From Sphaerisporangium siamense (GTDB lineage: Bacteria; Actinomycetota; Actinomycetes; Streptosporangiales; Streptosporangiaceae), in NCBI RefSeq assembly GCF_014205275.1, contig NZ_JACHND010000001.1, positions 6,510,001-6,574,000 of the forward strand: 64,000 nucleotides of DNA, read 5' to 3'. Positions 18,001-25,582 of the stretch are shown here, piece after piece. The notes beneath the pieces were generated by a model. It ran no database searches and had not been told where the DNA came from. It saw only the letters and a list, made by a program, of their open reading frames with translations. The stretch's first letter is position 1, and the number at the start of each line of letters is the position of its first letter. The position numbers and the translations under genes were made by a program.

Positions 18001-19359
18001 CGCGCCGAGGCGCTGGCCTGCGTCATCCGCGACAGGGACGTCCAGACGAGCGTGCTCAGCGACCTGGTGCGGCTGATCGCCGGCCAGGACCCCGCTCGGG
18101 CCGAGTCCGTGGTCCTCGGCCGGATCCGGGGCGCGCAGAACCAGGCCAGAGCGATGGTGTGGGTCGCCAAGGGGCTCGCCGCCCACGGAGAGCTCGACCG
18201 TGCCGAGAAGCTTGCTCTGTCGTTGCCCGACCTGGAACCACGGGCGAGGGCGCTGGCCATGGTGGTGGAAGTGGAGAAGATCCCCGACACGGACCGGGCC
18301 CTCAATCTGGCGCGAAAGATCCCGCACGCCGATCGGCGGGACAAGGTCCATACCGACCTGATCCGGCTCATGGCCGCCAGAGGGTCGCTCCCACGGGCCG
18401 AGAAGCTGGCGCGCAAGCTGCCGGCGGACCACCGCGTGAACGCGCTGCTCGCCGTGGCCGCGGCGAGCGATCCAGCGCCCCGGCGCACGCTGCTGGAGGA
18501 AGCCGGGAAGCTGGTCGAGCAGGTGCGGGATGAGGGCAGGAAAGCGAGGCTGGTGACCGCCTTGGCGAAGGCGCTCGTCGGTGCGGGCCGGCTGCGCGAG
18601 GCCAAGCGGCTGGCCCGTGGCATCCCGTTTCCTGATCTGTCGGCCGACGCGCTGGCCGACGTGGCGGTCGCGTGCGCCTCTCTCGGGCACGTGGGAGATG
18701 CCCTCACCCTGGTCAGGAAGATCGAAGCGACGGCCGTCCGAGCACGCGCGTACGTCGCGGTCGTGACGGCGCTCGTCGACCGTCGCGAGGTGCCCGCCGC
18801 ACTCCGCATCGCCGTGAAAGAGATTCCGACCGCCGACCACATGGCTCAGGCGCTCGCCGTGCTGGTCAGGGCCGCCCCTGGCGGAAAGGACACGGTGGCG
18901 GAGGCGGCGCGGCGCGCGGAGTCGCTGCTGGTCCCCCAGCGCATCACTCATCCCGATTCGCAGCTCAGGGCCTTCGTCGACCTGCTGCGGGCCATCGTGG
19001 ACAGTGCTGGGCCGTCCGCCGCCCGCGACCTGGCGGACCGGATCGAGAAACTGGCCGCCGAGATCGAGGACGCGGACCGGCAGGCGCAGATCCTGGTGGC
19101 CCTGTCCAGGATCGTCGAGCCGGCCCGGGGTCGGCGGCTGCTGGCGCGCGTGCTGAGTGGACCGGCCTGGACGGCGGCCCTGGACACACTGCACGCGACG
19201 GAACCGCGGGCGCTCCCGCTGATCGCCGACGAGCTGCTCGCCGGTGGCGGCAACCGGGCCCGCCCGCCCGGAGAGGCGGGCGGGCGGCCTGCTCAGGCCG
19301 CGGGACAGACCTCCAGCCCCCACAGCGTCGGGAAGCGCGAGCTCTCCTGGGAGGGCTGA
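15058..19359 (+). CDS. Trypsin-STAND NTPase-helical repeat conflict protein
   Basis: 1433 aa if it starts at the CTG at 15058, which has AGGAGG exactly 7 bases before it and overlaps the trypco2 TGA; the GTG at 15088 would delete the first strand of the protease. Residues 1-190 are a trypsin-like domain with His36 (LTASHVV) and Ser151 (GMSGAALF); Glu66 (GEVTALRV) occupies the usual Asp position. Residues 225-420 are a STAND/NACHT-like NTPase: Walker A GPAWAGKSAL (Lys259) and Walker B LLLVVDGLDED. A winged-helix-like stretch follows, then from about residue 600 some twenty degenerate alpha-helical repeats (A..GD..RAE.LA..I.D...RA.AL). By family, the repeats sense, the NTPase switches and the protease executes. 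Confidence 0.88.
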   Translation: MSKNRAGQIIVDLPDGKMKLGSGYRVTADVVLTASHVVEGARKVQARFTADLDHKVPAEMLWTVGEVTALRVPPEKGLSPVRYGLVERHATEIPCEAVGFPLWKWREDVRDSAQVKGSILPLSNRYTNTLHVGVDRPPAENPESSPWKGMSGAALFVRDRLVGIIQENHHPEGAAHLTAKPVDWERLTPEQRAQIGYAGEPPSVNPLPGRNGHGYQAGAEELRPAGGLRDRDRELAELAEFCAGDEPYLWLQGPAWAGKSALVSSFVLNPPDGVRVAAFFVHHSRADAGAFLQDMGGQLADIAGIPGGAPRPDGVLTDVLTKAAERCLAGGKRLLLVVDGLDEDTNPYSSIASLLPLHPPEGVRVLVTGRPHPGIPTDVRDDHPLRRCRVWSLQPSAHAAVMQSKAGLQFETSSQEPGDKRLLGAVAAAQGALTLDDLAKLTKLERNEVRGRLWNPIFTRTADGYVYAHETLHRRAEEELVEQVELHRGRIHEWADSYREQGWPPGTPAYLLRSYGRLLTDRARLLDYALDRARHERMRELVGGESAALGELTAAQQRLGGEADPDLVTLARLAVAREQLSKATAPPPVELPALWARLGDHERAERLADSIVDADARPAALSAVARAMAEAGDLRRAESVACSIDDMEQRGSAMGAVVQAMADRREASAAERLARSIEETAQRVRALAAVAEASRSADLLDETEQLVRSVVDLDDQARAMTAVVKAAAVCGDVARAEALVDRIPLMRQRVWALSHIMRALAGGDRDRIPAVTERAVATVETIAGELGHDRALGALVTAVAYCGDVERAADLAVKPGRNSYACAHALTALAATVSAAGNLDLAVELAEAVPIPAMRTNALCIVAREIAKQGDRPWALDLAGQAKALACHVKDKRRRARAMVAVAGVLGACADPEADTVIDSIESPYQRVQALVAVAGTVPDRDLARALAMRAEELARPQARVWPPQVLVPVARAVAAAGDLDRAEALACVIRDRDVQTSVLSDLVRLIAGQDPARAESVVLGRIRGAQNQARAMVWVAKGLAAHGELDRAEKLALSLPDLEPRARALAMVVEVEKIPDTDRALNLARKIPHADRRDKVHTDLIRLMAARGSLPRAEKLARKLPADHRVNALLAVAAASDPAPRRTLLEEAGKLVEQVRDEGRKARLVTALAKALVGAGRLREAKRLARGIPFPDLSADALADVAVACASLGHVGDALTLVRKIEATAVRARAYVAVVTALVDRREVPAALRIAVKEIPTADHMAQALAVLVRAAPGGKDTVAEAARRAESLLVPQRITHPDSQLRAFVDLLRAIVDSAGPSAARDLADRIEKLAAEIEDADRQAQILVALSRIVEPARGRRLLARVLSGPAWTAALDTLHATEPRALPLIADELLAGGGNRARPPGEAGGRPAQAAGQTSSPHSVGKRELSWEG

Positions 19360-19387
19360 GGGATCTCAGGCAGCCTCCCAACGATGA

Positions 19388-19462
19388 CCGCGTCCTGGAC
19401 TGCCTGCTCGCGTCCCGGCCATGCCCCCACCCGCCGCACCGTCCGACGCGATGGGGGTATAG
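19388..19462 (+). repeat. Direct repeat, right copy (relic of the M20 gene 3' end)
   Basis: A 75-base diverged copy of 12767-12842, ending in the same stop codon in the same frame (PAAPSDAMGV then TAG). Nothing upstream of it in this frame resembles the rest of the M20 peptidase, so it is a relic. The intact Clp-N gene follows 83 bases later. Confidence 0.88.
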
Positions 19463-19545
19463 AGACTGGAATCTCTAACCCCAATGGGTGTATAAGTATG
19501 AGGTAACCCCATCATGACCCCATGCTCGGGATCAGGAGCCTCCTC

Positions 19546-20460
19546 ATGCCCAAGATCAACGTGTACGTGCCCGACGAGCTCGCCGAGGCGGTCAAGGACG
19601 CCGGCGTGCCCGTCTCCGCGGTCTGCCAGCGGGCCCTGGAGCAGGCGGTGCGCCGGGTCACCGCCATCCGGCAGACCGCGCTCGGCGAGCTGTCGGCCGA
19701 CGACCTGAGCGACCGGCTGCCGCACTTCACCCCCCGCACCCACGCCGTGCTCAAGCTGGCCATCGACCGGGCGAGCGCCGCCGGCCGGCCGTCCGTCGGC
19801 ACCGGCGACCTGCTCGCCGGCATGGTCGACGAGGGCACCAACCTGGCGCTCCACGTCCTGCGCGCCATCGACATCGACCCCGCCGCCGTCCGGCGCGCCC
19901 TGGAGCGCCGGCCCGACGCCGAACCGGACGCCCCCGCCGGAACGGCCCGCTCCGCCACGCCCGCCGCGGGCGAGGATGCGTCGCGGGCCTTCGGCGCGAC
20001 CGGCGGTTCGGAGGGCGGGGCGTCACGGCACTTCAGCGCGGCGGCGGCCGGCGCGCTGGAACTCGCGGTCACCGAGGCCACCTCGTTCGGCCACAACTAC
20101 GTCGGCTGCGAGCACCTGCTGCTCGGCCTGGTCGCCGAGCCCGAAGGAACCGCCGGGCAGGTGCTGCGGGAACTCGGCGCGGAGCCACGGCTGACGCGCC
20201 GGGCCGTCACGGCGGCCCTGGCGGGCTACGTCCACCTGCGGGCCCAGACATTCGGCGCGGGACCGACCCCCTCCGCGCAACCCGCCGCCCAGTCCGCGAC
20301 CGGAACCCCGGCCCGGCCGGGCGAGGCGTCCGCCGCGGGTGCGGAAAGCACGGCGAATCCGGCAGAGCTGATCGCCACGGTGGTGCGGGAGCAGGTACGC
20401 CCGCTCGTCGAGCGCGTCGAGCGCCTGGAGCGCACCCTCGGCGCGCCAAGCCCGGAATGA
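19546..20460 (+). CDS. Clp N-terminal-repeat protein with antitoxin-like N-terminus
   Basis: 304 aa from the ATG at 19546, with AGGAG 7 bases upstream. Residues 1-40 (MPKINVYVPDELAEAVKDAG) resemble ribbon-helix-helix/CcdA-type DNA-binding segments. Two Clp-N repeats follow: HFTPRTHAVLKLAIDRASAA and, after an Ala/Gly/Pro linker, HFSAAAAGALELAVTEA with NYVGCEHLLLGLV. The C-terminus is a low-complexity stretch ending in a short coiled coil (RPLVERVERLERTL). No AAA ATPase domain is present, so it is not a ClpA/ClpC; it may be an adaptor or regulator. The upstream region 19463-19545 holds a plausible promoter (TATAAG). Confidence 0.8.
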   Translation: MPKINVYVPDELAEAVKDAGVPVSAVCQRALEQAVRRVTAIRQTALGELSADDLSDRLPHFTPRTHAVLKLAIDRASAAGRPSVGTGDLLAGMVDEGTNLALHVLRAIDIDPAAVRRALERRPDAEPDAPAGTARSATPAAGEDASRAFGATGGSEGGASRHFSAAAAGALELAVTEATSFGHNYVGCEHLLLGLVAEPEGTAGQVLRELGAEPRLTRRAVTAALAGYVHLRAQTFGAGPTPSAQPAAQSATGTPARPGEASAAGAESTANPAELIATVVREQVRPLVERVERLERTLGAPSPE

Positions 20461-20485
20461 GTCCGCGAGGAACCGAGAAGTCCCG

Positions 20486-20686
20486 ATGGGGCACGACCCT
20501 CAGGGGAACCGGCCGAGCGAGCGCCGGATGAGCGCGGGGGTGCGCGTGCCCGCTCGTGCCGGGGACGCCGGGAGCCGGCCTCCGGGGCGCTCCCCCGGAC
20601 CCGCCGCCCGGGTCGCGCTCACCGCGGCGGCCATCGGGACCTTCTGGCTGCTCGCCCTCCTCCCCGTCCTCCTCCTCACCCGCTGA
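20486..20686 (+). CDS. Possible small membrane protein
   Basis: 66 aa: a polar, Arg/Pro-rich N-terminus and one C-terminal hydrophobic segment (VALTAAAIGTFWLLALLPV) ending LLLTR. It lies 25 bases after the Clp-N gene and before a strong terminator, so it could be co-transcribed. The ribosome site is weak and the frame could be open by chance at this GC content. No family recognised. Confidence 0.35.
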   Translation: MGHDPQGNRPSERRMSAGVRVPARAGDAGSRPPGRSPGPAARVALTAAAIGTFWLLALLPVLLLTR

Positions 20687-20719
20687 CATGCCGGCGAGGT
20701 GCGTCGCCGAAGCATGAAA

Positions 20720-20767
20720 GCCTTCGGGTCCGGTGTGGATGTCGCCGGCCACACCGGACCCGAAGGC
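20720..20767. terminator. Perfect 19-bp hairpin terminator
   Basis: Arms 20720-20738 and 20749-20767 are perfectly complementary (GCCTTCGGGTCCGGTGTGG and its complement) around a 10-base loop. Placed between the plus-strand Clp-N unit and the convergent fasciclin gene, it probably works in both directions. Confidence 0.8.
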
Positions 20768-20817
20768 CCGCACTTCTCCGCAGAATCATCGTGATCGCGT
20801 CGTCCCGTACCAGACGA

Positions 20818-21534
20818 CTAGCCGCCCGGCTGGAGGACCGAGTCGATCATGTAGATGGTCGCGTTGCGGGTCTGGATGTTGCCGCAGACGACCTTGGCGC
20901 CGTCGACGGTGTAGGTGCCGTTGGACTCGCCGGTCTTCAGCCTGCCGCTGTCCAGGGTCACGAGGCTGCCGCTCTTCAGGTCGGCGGGCGTCTTGCGGCC
21001 TTCGACGATGTGGTGGGCGAGCAGCCGGGCGAGCCGCTGCTTGTCCTGTTCGAGCCGGTTCAACGTGTCCTTGGGGATCTTGGCGAAGGCGTCGTTGGTG
21101 GGCGCGAACACCGTGATGTCGGTGGCCGAGTTGGCGGCGTCCTCCAGGCCCGCCTTCTTCACCGCGGCGACCATGCTGGACAGCTGCGGGATGTGCGAGG
21201 CCGCGGTGACCAGCGGTTCCCCGGCGAGCTGGGCCAGGCTGCCCGGGCCGGACTTCGGCAACGTCCCGCACCCCGTGCCCACGGGCGAGGATGTCGGAGA
21301 GGGCGACGGAGAGCCCGTCGGAGACCCCGTCGGGGACCCGGTGGGAGACCCCGTGGGAGATCCGGTCGGAGACCCCGTGGGAGACCCGGTCGGAGAACCC
21401 GTGGGAGACCCGGTCGGGGACCCTGTCGGAGACGCCGTCGGAGACGGTTGCCGTCCGGACGACTGCGTGCCGTAGGCGGCGGCCGTGAGCGACAGCGTGG
21501 CCGCGATCGGAAGGGCGAGAAGACGGGTTTTCAT
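20818..21534 (-). CDS. Secreted fasciclin-domain protein A
   Basis: 238 aa from the ATG at 21534 (MKTRLLALPIAATLSL). A Sec signal peptide is followed by a Pro-Thr-Gly-Ser repeat stalk of about ten units, then one FAS1 domain with its hallmark ITVFAPTNDAFAKIP and HHIVEGRKT segments and the terminal VVCGNIQTRNATIYMIDSVL. FAS1 proteins mediate adhesion or wall interaction outside the cell. Paralogue of the gene at 22694-23308; the two flank a divergent DUF899 gene. Confidence 0.9.
   Translation of the reverse strand: MKTRLLALPIAATLSLTAAAYGTQSSGRQPSPTASPTGSPTGSPTGSPTGSPTGSPTGSPTGSPTGSPTGSPTGSPSPSPTSSPVGTGCGTLPKSGPGSLAQLAGEPLVTAASHIPQLSSMVAAVKKAGLEDAANSATDITVFAPTNDAFAKIPKDTLNRLEQDKQRLARLLAHHIVEGRKTPADLKSGSLVTLDSGRLKTGESNGTYTVDGAKVVCGNIQTRNATIYMIDSVLQPGG
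21308..21438. repeat. 12-base tandem repeat encoding a Pro-Thr-Gly-Ser stalk
   Basis: About ten imperfect copies of GAGACCCCGTCG (plus strand) within fasciclin gene A. Copies differ mainly at third codon positions, so the peptide repeat is under selection. Boundaries are approximate. Confidence 0.8.
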
Positions 21535-21901
21535 GGAGTTGCCCCCTTGTGCCAGGGCCCTCCCCCAGGGCGGCCCGGCCGAAAAGGTCCGCACGTGGGG
21601 CGGGCGCCTCCGCGCGCGGCGACCCTTCTCATTATCGCCGAGCCCTCGCGGCCGCTCCCCATGCCGCGGAAGACATGCGACAAACGTCCCCCATGGACGC
21701 CGGGCCGGCGGGCATGGGCGGACAGGGGCACGGAGATCCGTCCGCGCCTACCAGAGGTCCCGCCCCACGTACACCCCAGAACCGCCCCGCGCGCCCCTGA
21801 GCGGCTTGGCGCGGTCCGTGCGCGTGCGCGAGCATGGCGTAGGCCGGTACGCGCCGGGGGCCGTCCGCGTCGGATCATGCTTCGGACCATTAGGAGGACC
21901 G
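21535..21901. other. Intergenic region without a supported gene
   Basis: 367 bases between the fasciclin A and DUF899 starts. Open frames here are short, lack ribosome sites and look like chance. It must hold the two divergent promoters; no clear -10/-35 pair or palindrome was recognised. The only firm element is the DUF899 ribosome site TTAGGAGGACC just before 21902. Confidence 0.5.
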
Positions 21902-22633
21902 GTGGAGACACCGTCGATCGTGTCGCGCGCGGAGTGGCTCGCCGCTCGCCGGGAGCTGCTGGCCCAGGAGAAGGAGCTGACGCGCGCCAGGGACGCCGTC
22001 ACCGTCCGGCGCCGCGCGCTGCCCATGGTCGAGGTCGACAAGGACTACGTGTTCGACGGCCCGGACGGCAAGGCCCGCCTCATCGACATGTTCGAAGGCC
22101 GTCGCCAGCTCCTGACCTACCACTTCATGTGGATGCACGACAGCGACCTCGGCTGCACCAGTTGCTCGTTCCTGGTCGACAACGTCGGCGACATCCGCCA
22201 CCTGCACAGCTGCGACACCACGCTCGCGCTGGTGTCCCGGGCCCCGCTCGCGAACATCGAGCGGTTCCGTGCGCGCATGGGCTGGACGCTGCCGTGGTAC
22301 TCCTCCCACGCCAACGACTTCAACTACGACTTCCACGTCACCGCCGACGAGGACGTCGCCCCCGCCGAGTACAACTACATGGACAAGGAGACGCTGGAGG
22401 GCAAGGGCATCGGCTTCTTCGTCGCCAAGGGCCAGGACGCGCACGGCATCAGCGTCTTCCTGCGCGACGGCGACCGCGTCTTCCACACCTACTCGACCTA
22501 CGGCCGCGGCCCGGACCTGCTGCTGACGACCTACAACTACCTGGACCTGACGCCCCTCGGCCGGCAAAGGTACGTCAACGAGTTCCCCCACCACGACACC
22601 TACGACGCCCCCGCCCCGCACGCCTGCCACTGA
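21902..22633 (+). CDS. DUF899 (thioredoxin-like) family protein
   Basis: 243 aa from the GTG at 21902, with AGGAGG 4-5 bases upstream. The family pattern is clear: an N-terminal helix (SRAEWLAARRELLAQEKELTR), FDGPDGKARLIDMFEGRRQLLTYHFMW, the GCTSCSFLVD cysteine pair, and the C-terminal VFHTYSTYGRG. The fold is thioredoxin-like and the enzymatic role is not established. Members are often expressed alone, as here. Confidence 0.88.
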   Translation: METPSIVSRAEWLAARRELLAQEKELTRARDAVTVRRRALPMVEVDKDYVFDGPDGKARLIDMFEGRRQLLTYHFMWMHDSDLGCTSCSFLVDNVGDIRHLHSCDTTLALVSRAPLANIERFRARMGWTLPWYSSHANDFNYDFHVTADEDVAPAEYNYMDKETLEGKGIGFFVAKGQDAHGISVFLRDGDRVFHTYSTYGRGPDLLLTTYNYLDLTPLGRQRYVNEFPHHDTYDAPAPHACH

Positions 22634-22693
22634 CCCCGCGGCCCTCCGGCGGCGTCCACGTCCGAGACGGCGTGCCGCCGCCCGGGGGGCCGG

Positions 22694-23308
22694 TCAGCGC
22701 TTGGGCGTGAGGAGCCCGTCGATGACGTAAAGGTTGGCGTTGCGGGTCCGGATGTTCCCGCAGGCGACCTTGGCCTTGTTGACCTTGATCTTGTCACCGG
22801 ACCCCTTCGTGGTGATCTTGTCGCCTTCGAGCGTGGTGAACTCGGCCTTCTTGAGATCACCGGGTGTCTTGCGGCCCTGGACCACGTGGTAGGCGAGGAA
22901 CCTGGTCAGCGCGTTCCTGTCGGCGAGCAGCTTGTCGAGCTTGCGCCTGCCGAGCTTCTTGAACGCCTCGTCGGTGGGCGCGAACACGGTGATGTCCTTG
23001 GCGGTGTTCAGCTTGTGCGTCAGGCCCGCCGCCTGGATCGCCTGGTTGAGCGTCGACAGGTCGGGAGAGTGCGCGATGGCCGTGTCGACCCGCAGCCTGC
23101 CCAGCTCCGTGACGCTGCCCCTGCCGGACGGCGGCAGCGTCTTGCATGCGGGCCCCACGGGCGCGGACGCCACCAGGGCCGCCGCGACGGCGTGCCACCC
23201 GTCGGACGTGGAAGATCCGCCGGCCATCGGGTACGCGCCGGACACGGGATGCGCGGCGGGCAGCGACAGAGCCGCCGCGATCGGAAGCGCCAGAAGACCA
23301 GGTTTCAT
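22694..23308 (-). CDS. Secreted fasciclin-domain protein B
   Basis: 204 aa from the ATG at 23308 (MKPGLLALPIAAALSLPAA), with GGGGGA upstream. Signal peptide, short spacer without the Pro-Thr-Gly-Ser stalk, then one FAS1 domain (ITVFAPTDEAFKKLG, YHVVQGRKTPGDL, VACGNIRTRNANLYVIDGLL). A close relative of fasciclin protein A, so probably a tandem duplication later split by the DUF899 gene, or vice versa. Confidence 0.9.
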   Translation of the reverse strand: MKPGLLALPIAAALSLPAAHPVSGAYPMAGGSSTSDGWHAVAAALVASAPVGPACKTLPPSGRGSVTELGRLRVDTAIAHSPDLSTLNQAIQAAGLTHKLNTAKDITVFAPTDEAFKKLGRRKLDKLLADRNALTRFLAYHVVQGRKTPGDLKKAEFTTLEGDKITTKGSGDKIKVNKAKVACGNIRTRNANLYVIDGLLTPKR

Positions 23309-23512
23309 CCGCCTGTCCCCCTTTTCTTCCTGCTTTTGCTGCGCCGAGGGGCGGCTCTCTGGCATGACTCGCCACATGGCCGACCTATTGAGTTGTTTCC
23401 GCGCAGGCGTCTTCGTCGCACACCACCGGGGCGACATATCGCCAAATATCCCTATATCGAGATAACAGTCGGATTCAAACCCGTGCCGGGTGCGGAAGCA
23501 CACAAAAGCACG

Positions 23513-24088
23513 TCAGGAATCCGCCACGTCGTCCTCACCGGCGGCCCGGCCGGACTCCTCCGCCAGATGCCCCCGGTAGGTCAGCACGCGGCCGGCGACC
23601 GGCAGCGTGACCCGCACCTCGACGTGGAAGCGCGGCGGACGCCGGGCGCGGTCCTCCGGCTCGACCCACGCCCGCGCCGCCACCCGGGGAGCCAGCCGGT
23701 CCGGCACCCGCAGCCGGAGGCGGCCCGCGCGCAGCACCGCCTCCTCCTGCACGACCTCGACCCCCTGGCCCGAGAGGGTGGTGCGCGTGCGGATCTCCAG
23801 CGGCCCGTGCCGCTCCCAGGCCCGCTCACCGGCCCGGGTCTGCACGCTGACCAGCGCGCGGCCCTCGATCCGGCGCACCCACCGCTCCTTCAGGCCACCT
23901 GCCGAGCCACTGCGGACCACCCGGACCCGCGCCGGCGCCGCCGCGCGGGTGCGGGGCAGGCGCAGCAGAACGCAGACGAGCCTGCCGAGCGGTCCGGGAC
24001 CGCGGCGCACCTCCAGCACGCCGGTTCCGCCGACGCTCTCCTCCCCCAGGTGGAACCGCCGCATCCACTTCTGCGCCTCGTCCTCCAC
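23513..24088 (-). CDS. DUF4166-like protein
   Basis: 191 aa from a GTG at 24088; an ATG at 24064 (MRRFHLGEESV) would give 183 aa. Matches the DUF4166 pattern: an early GTGVLEVRRGPGPLGRLVCVLLRLP, then ERWVRRIEGRALVSVQ and a C-terminal RFHVEVRVTLP...YRGHL. The family is of unknown function, lipocalin-like in predicted fold. Divergent from the acyltransferase gene. Confidence 0.72.
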   Translation of the reverse strand: MEDEAQKWMRRFHLGEESVGGTGVLEVRRGPGPLGRLVCVLLRLPRTRAAAPARVRVVRSGSAGGLKERWVRRIEGRALVSVQTRAGERAWERHGPLEIRTRTTLSGQGVEVVQEEAVLRAGRLRLRVPDRLAPRVAARAWVEPEDRARRPPRFHVEVRVTLPVAGRVLTYRGHLAEESGRAAGEDDVADS

Positions 24089-24191
24089 GCCCCACCCCGT
24101 TCGCCGGAATCTCTCCCCGAGTGTGCATTCCCTCCCCCGTCCGTGGCCGGCGGGGTTGATTCGGCGGGGCCGGAGCGGGGACGCCCTCAGC

Positions 24192-25565
24192 ATGGCGGAG
24201 GGGCGCGTCCTGAGGTTCCTTCCGGTCCGGCTGGCGCGGCGGATGCGGCTGCTGGCGGAGCGCACGCCCGCGCGGCGGGACCGGTACGTCGACCTGCTGC
24301 GGGCCGTGGCGATCACGCTGGTCGTCGCCGGGCACTGGCTGGTGGTCTCGGTGACCCACGGCCCGTCCGGGTTCGCCGGCGGCAGCGTGCTGGAGACGGT
24401 GCCGTGGACGAGGCCGCTGACCTGGGTGTTCCAGGTCATGCCGCTGTTCTTCCTGGTCGGCGGGTACGCCAACGCCGCGTCCCTCACCGCGCACCTGCGG
24501 CGCGGCGGCGACCTCACCGGGTGGCTGCTCGGCAGGACCGCCCGGCTGGTCCGGCCGACCACGGCGCTGCTGTGCGCGCTCGCGGTCGCGGCGGGCGTCG
24601 CGACGCTCGCGGGCGTGGCGCCGTCCTTGGTCGGGCTGGCCGTCTGGCTGGCGATGATCCCGCTGTGGTTCCTGGTGGTCTACATCGTGGTGGTCGTCCT
24701 CACCCCGCCCATGCACGCGCTGCACCGCCGGGCGGGCCTCGCCGTGCCGGTGGTGCTCGTGGTGCTGGCCGGCGCCGTCGACCTGGCGCGGCTGGGGTTC
24801 GGCGTCCCGTACGTCGGGTACGCGAACTACCTGCTGGTGTGGCTGGCCGTCCACCAGGTGGGTTTCGCCTGGCAGGACGGGAGCCTGCCCGCGCGGGCCG
24901 CGGGGCCGATGGCCGTGCTCGGCGCCGCCGCGCTGGTGGCGCTGACGGTCGCCGGGCCGTACCCGGTCAGCATGGTCGGGTTCGCCGGGCAGGAGGTGGA
25001 CAACACCGCGCCGCCCACCCTGGCGCTGCTCGCCCTGGCGGCCACGCACGCCGGGATCGCGCTGTGGCTGCACGACCGCGGGAACCGGTGGCTGCGACGT
25101 CCCGGCCCGTGGACGCTGGTCGTCACCGTCAACTCGGTGATCATGACGTTGTTCCTGTGGCACATGACGGCCCTGATCATCGGTGCCCTCGCCCTGCACG
25201 GCACGGACCTGATGCCCCAGCCCGCGCCGGGCTCGCTTCCGTGGGTGCTGCTGCGGATCCCGTGGCTGATCTGCCTGGCGGTGATCCTCGCCGTGCTGGT
25301 CGCGGTGTTCGGCGGCGTGGAGCGCCGCACCCGCCCCGGCCCGCCCGTCGTGCGGGGGACGGCGCCCGCGCTGCTGACCGTCGGCAGCGCGACCGCGATG
25401 GTGGCGGCGCTGCTCGCGATCGCGGCGGCGGGCCCGGTGCCCCGCGGCCTGACCGGCCTCCATCTGGCCGCGTTCGCCGCCTACCTGACCGGCGCGGCCC
25501 TCCTGGCCCTGCTCCGCACGCGGTACCGTCCCTCGCTCCCCCCGCCCGGCGGGCGCCACGGCTGA
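24192..25565 (+). CDS. Acyltransferase-3 family membrane protein
   Basis: 457 aa with about ten hydrophobic segments. The first transmembrane region contains the family pattern RDRYVDLLRAVAITLVVAGHW with its conserved His, and later MPLFFLVGGYANA. Such integral-membrane enzymes O-acylate envelope polysaccharides, glycolipids or antibiotics; the substrate is not inferable here. Convergent with the ABC permease gene, only 17 bases apart. Confidence 0.88.
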   Translation: MAEGRVLRFLPVRLARRMRLLAERTPARRDRYVDLLRAVAITLVVAGHWLVVSVTHGPSGFAGGSVLETVPWTRPLTWVFQVMPLFFLVGGYANAASLTAHLRRGGDLTGWLLGRTARLVRPTTALLCALAVAAGVATLAGVAPSLVGLAVWLAMIPLWFLVVYIVVVVLTPPMHALHRRAGLAVPVVLVVLAGAVDLARLGFGVPYVGYANYLLVWLAVHQVGFAWQDGSLPARAAGPMAVLGAAALVALTVAGPYPVSMVGFAGQEVDNTAPPTLALLALAATHAGIALWLHDRGNRWLRRPGPWTLVVTVNSVIMTLFLWHMTALIIGALALHGTDLMPQPAPGSLPWVLLRIPWLICLAVILAVLVAVFGGVERRTRPGPPVVRGTAPALLTVGSATAMVAALLAIAAAGPVPRGLTGLHLAAFAAYLTGAALLALLRTRYRPSLPPPGGRHG

Positions 25566-25582
25566 CGACGGGGACGGCGGCG

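Noticed and set aside
12843-19462. Transposon or integrative element
   Set aside because: No transposase, integrase, terminal inverted repeats or attachment-type tRNA gene found; the flanking repeats are copies of a protein-coding end.
21308-21438. CRISPR array or regulatory repeat
   Set aside because: The units are 12 bases, contiguous and in frame within a coding region; a coding minisatellite.
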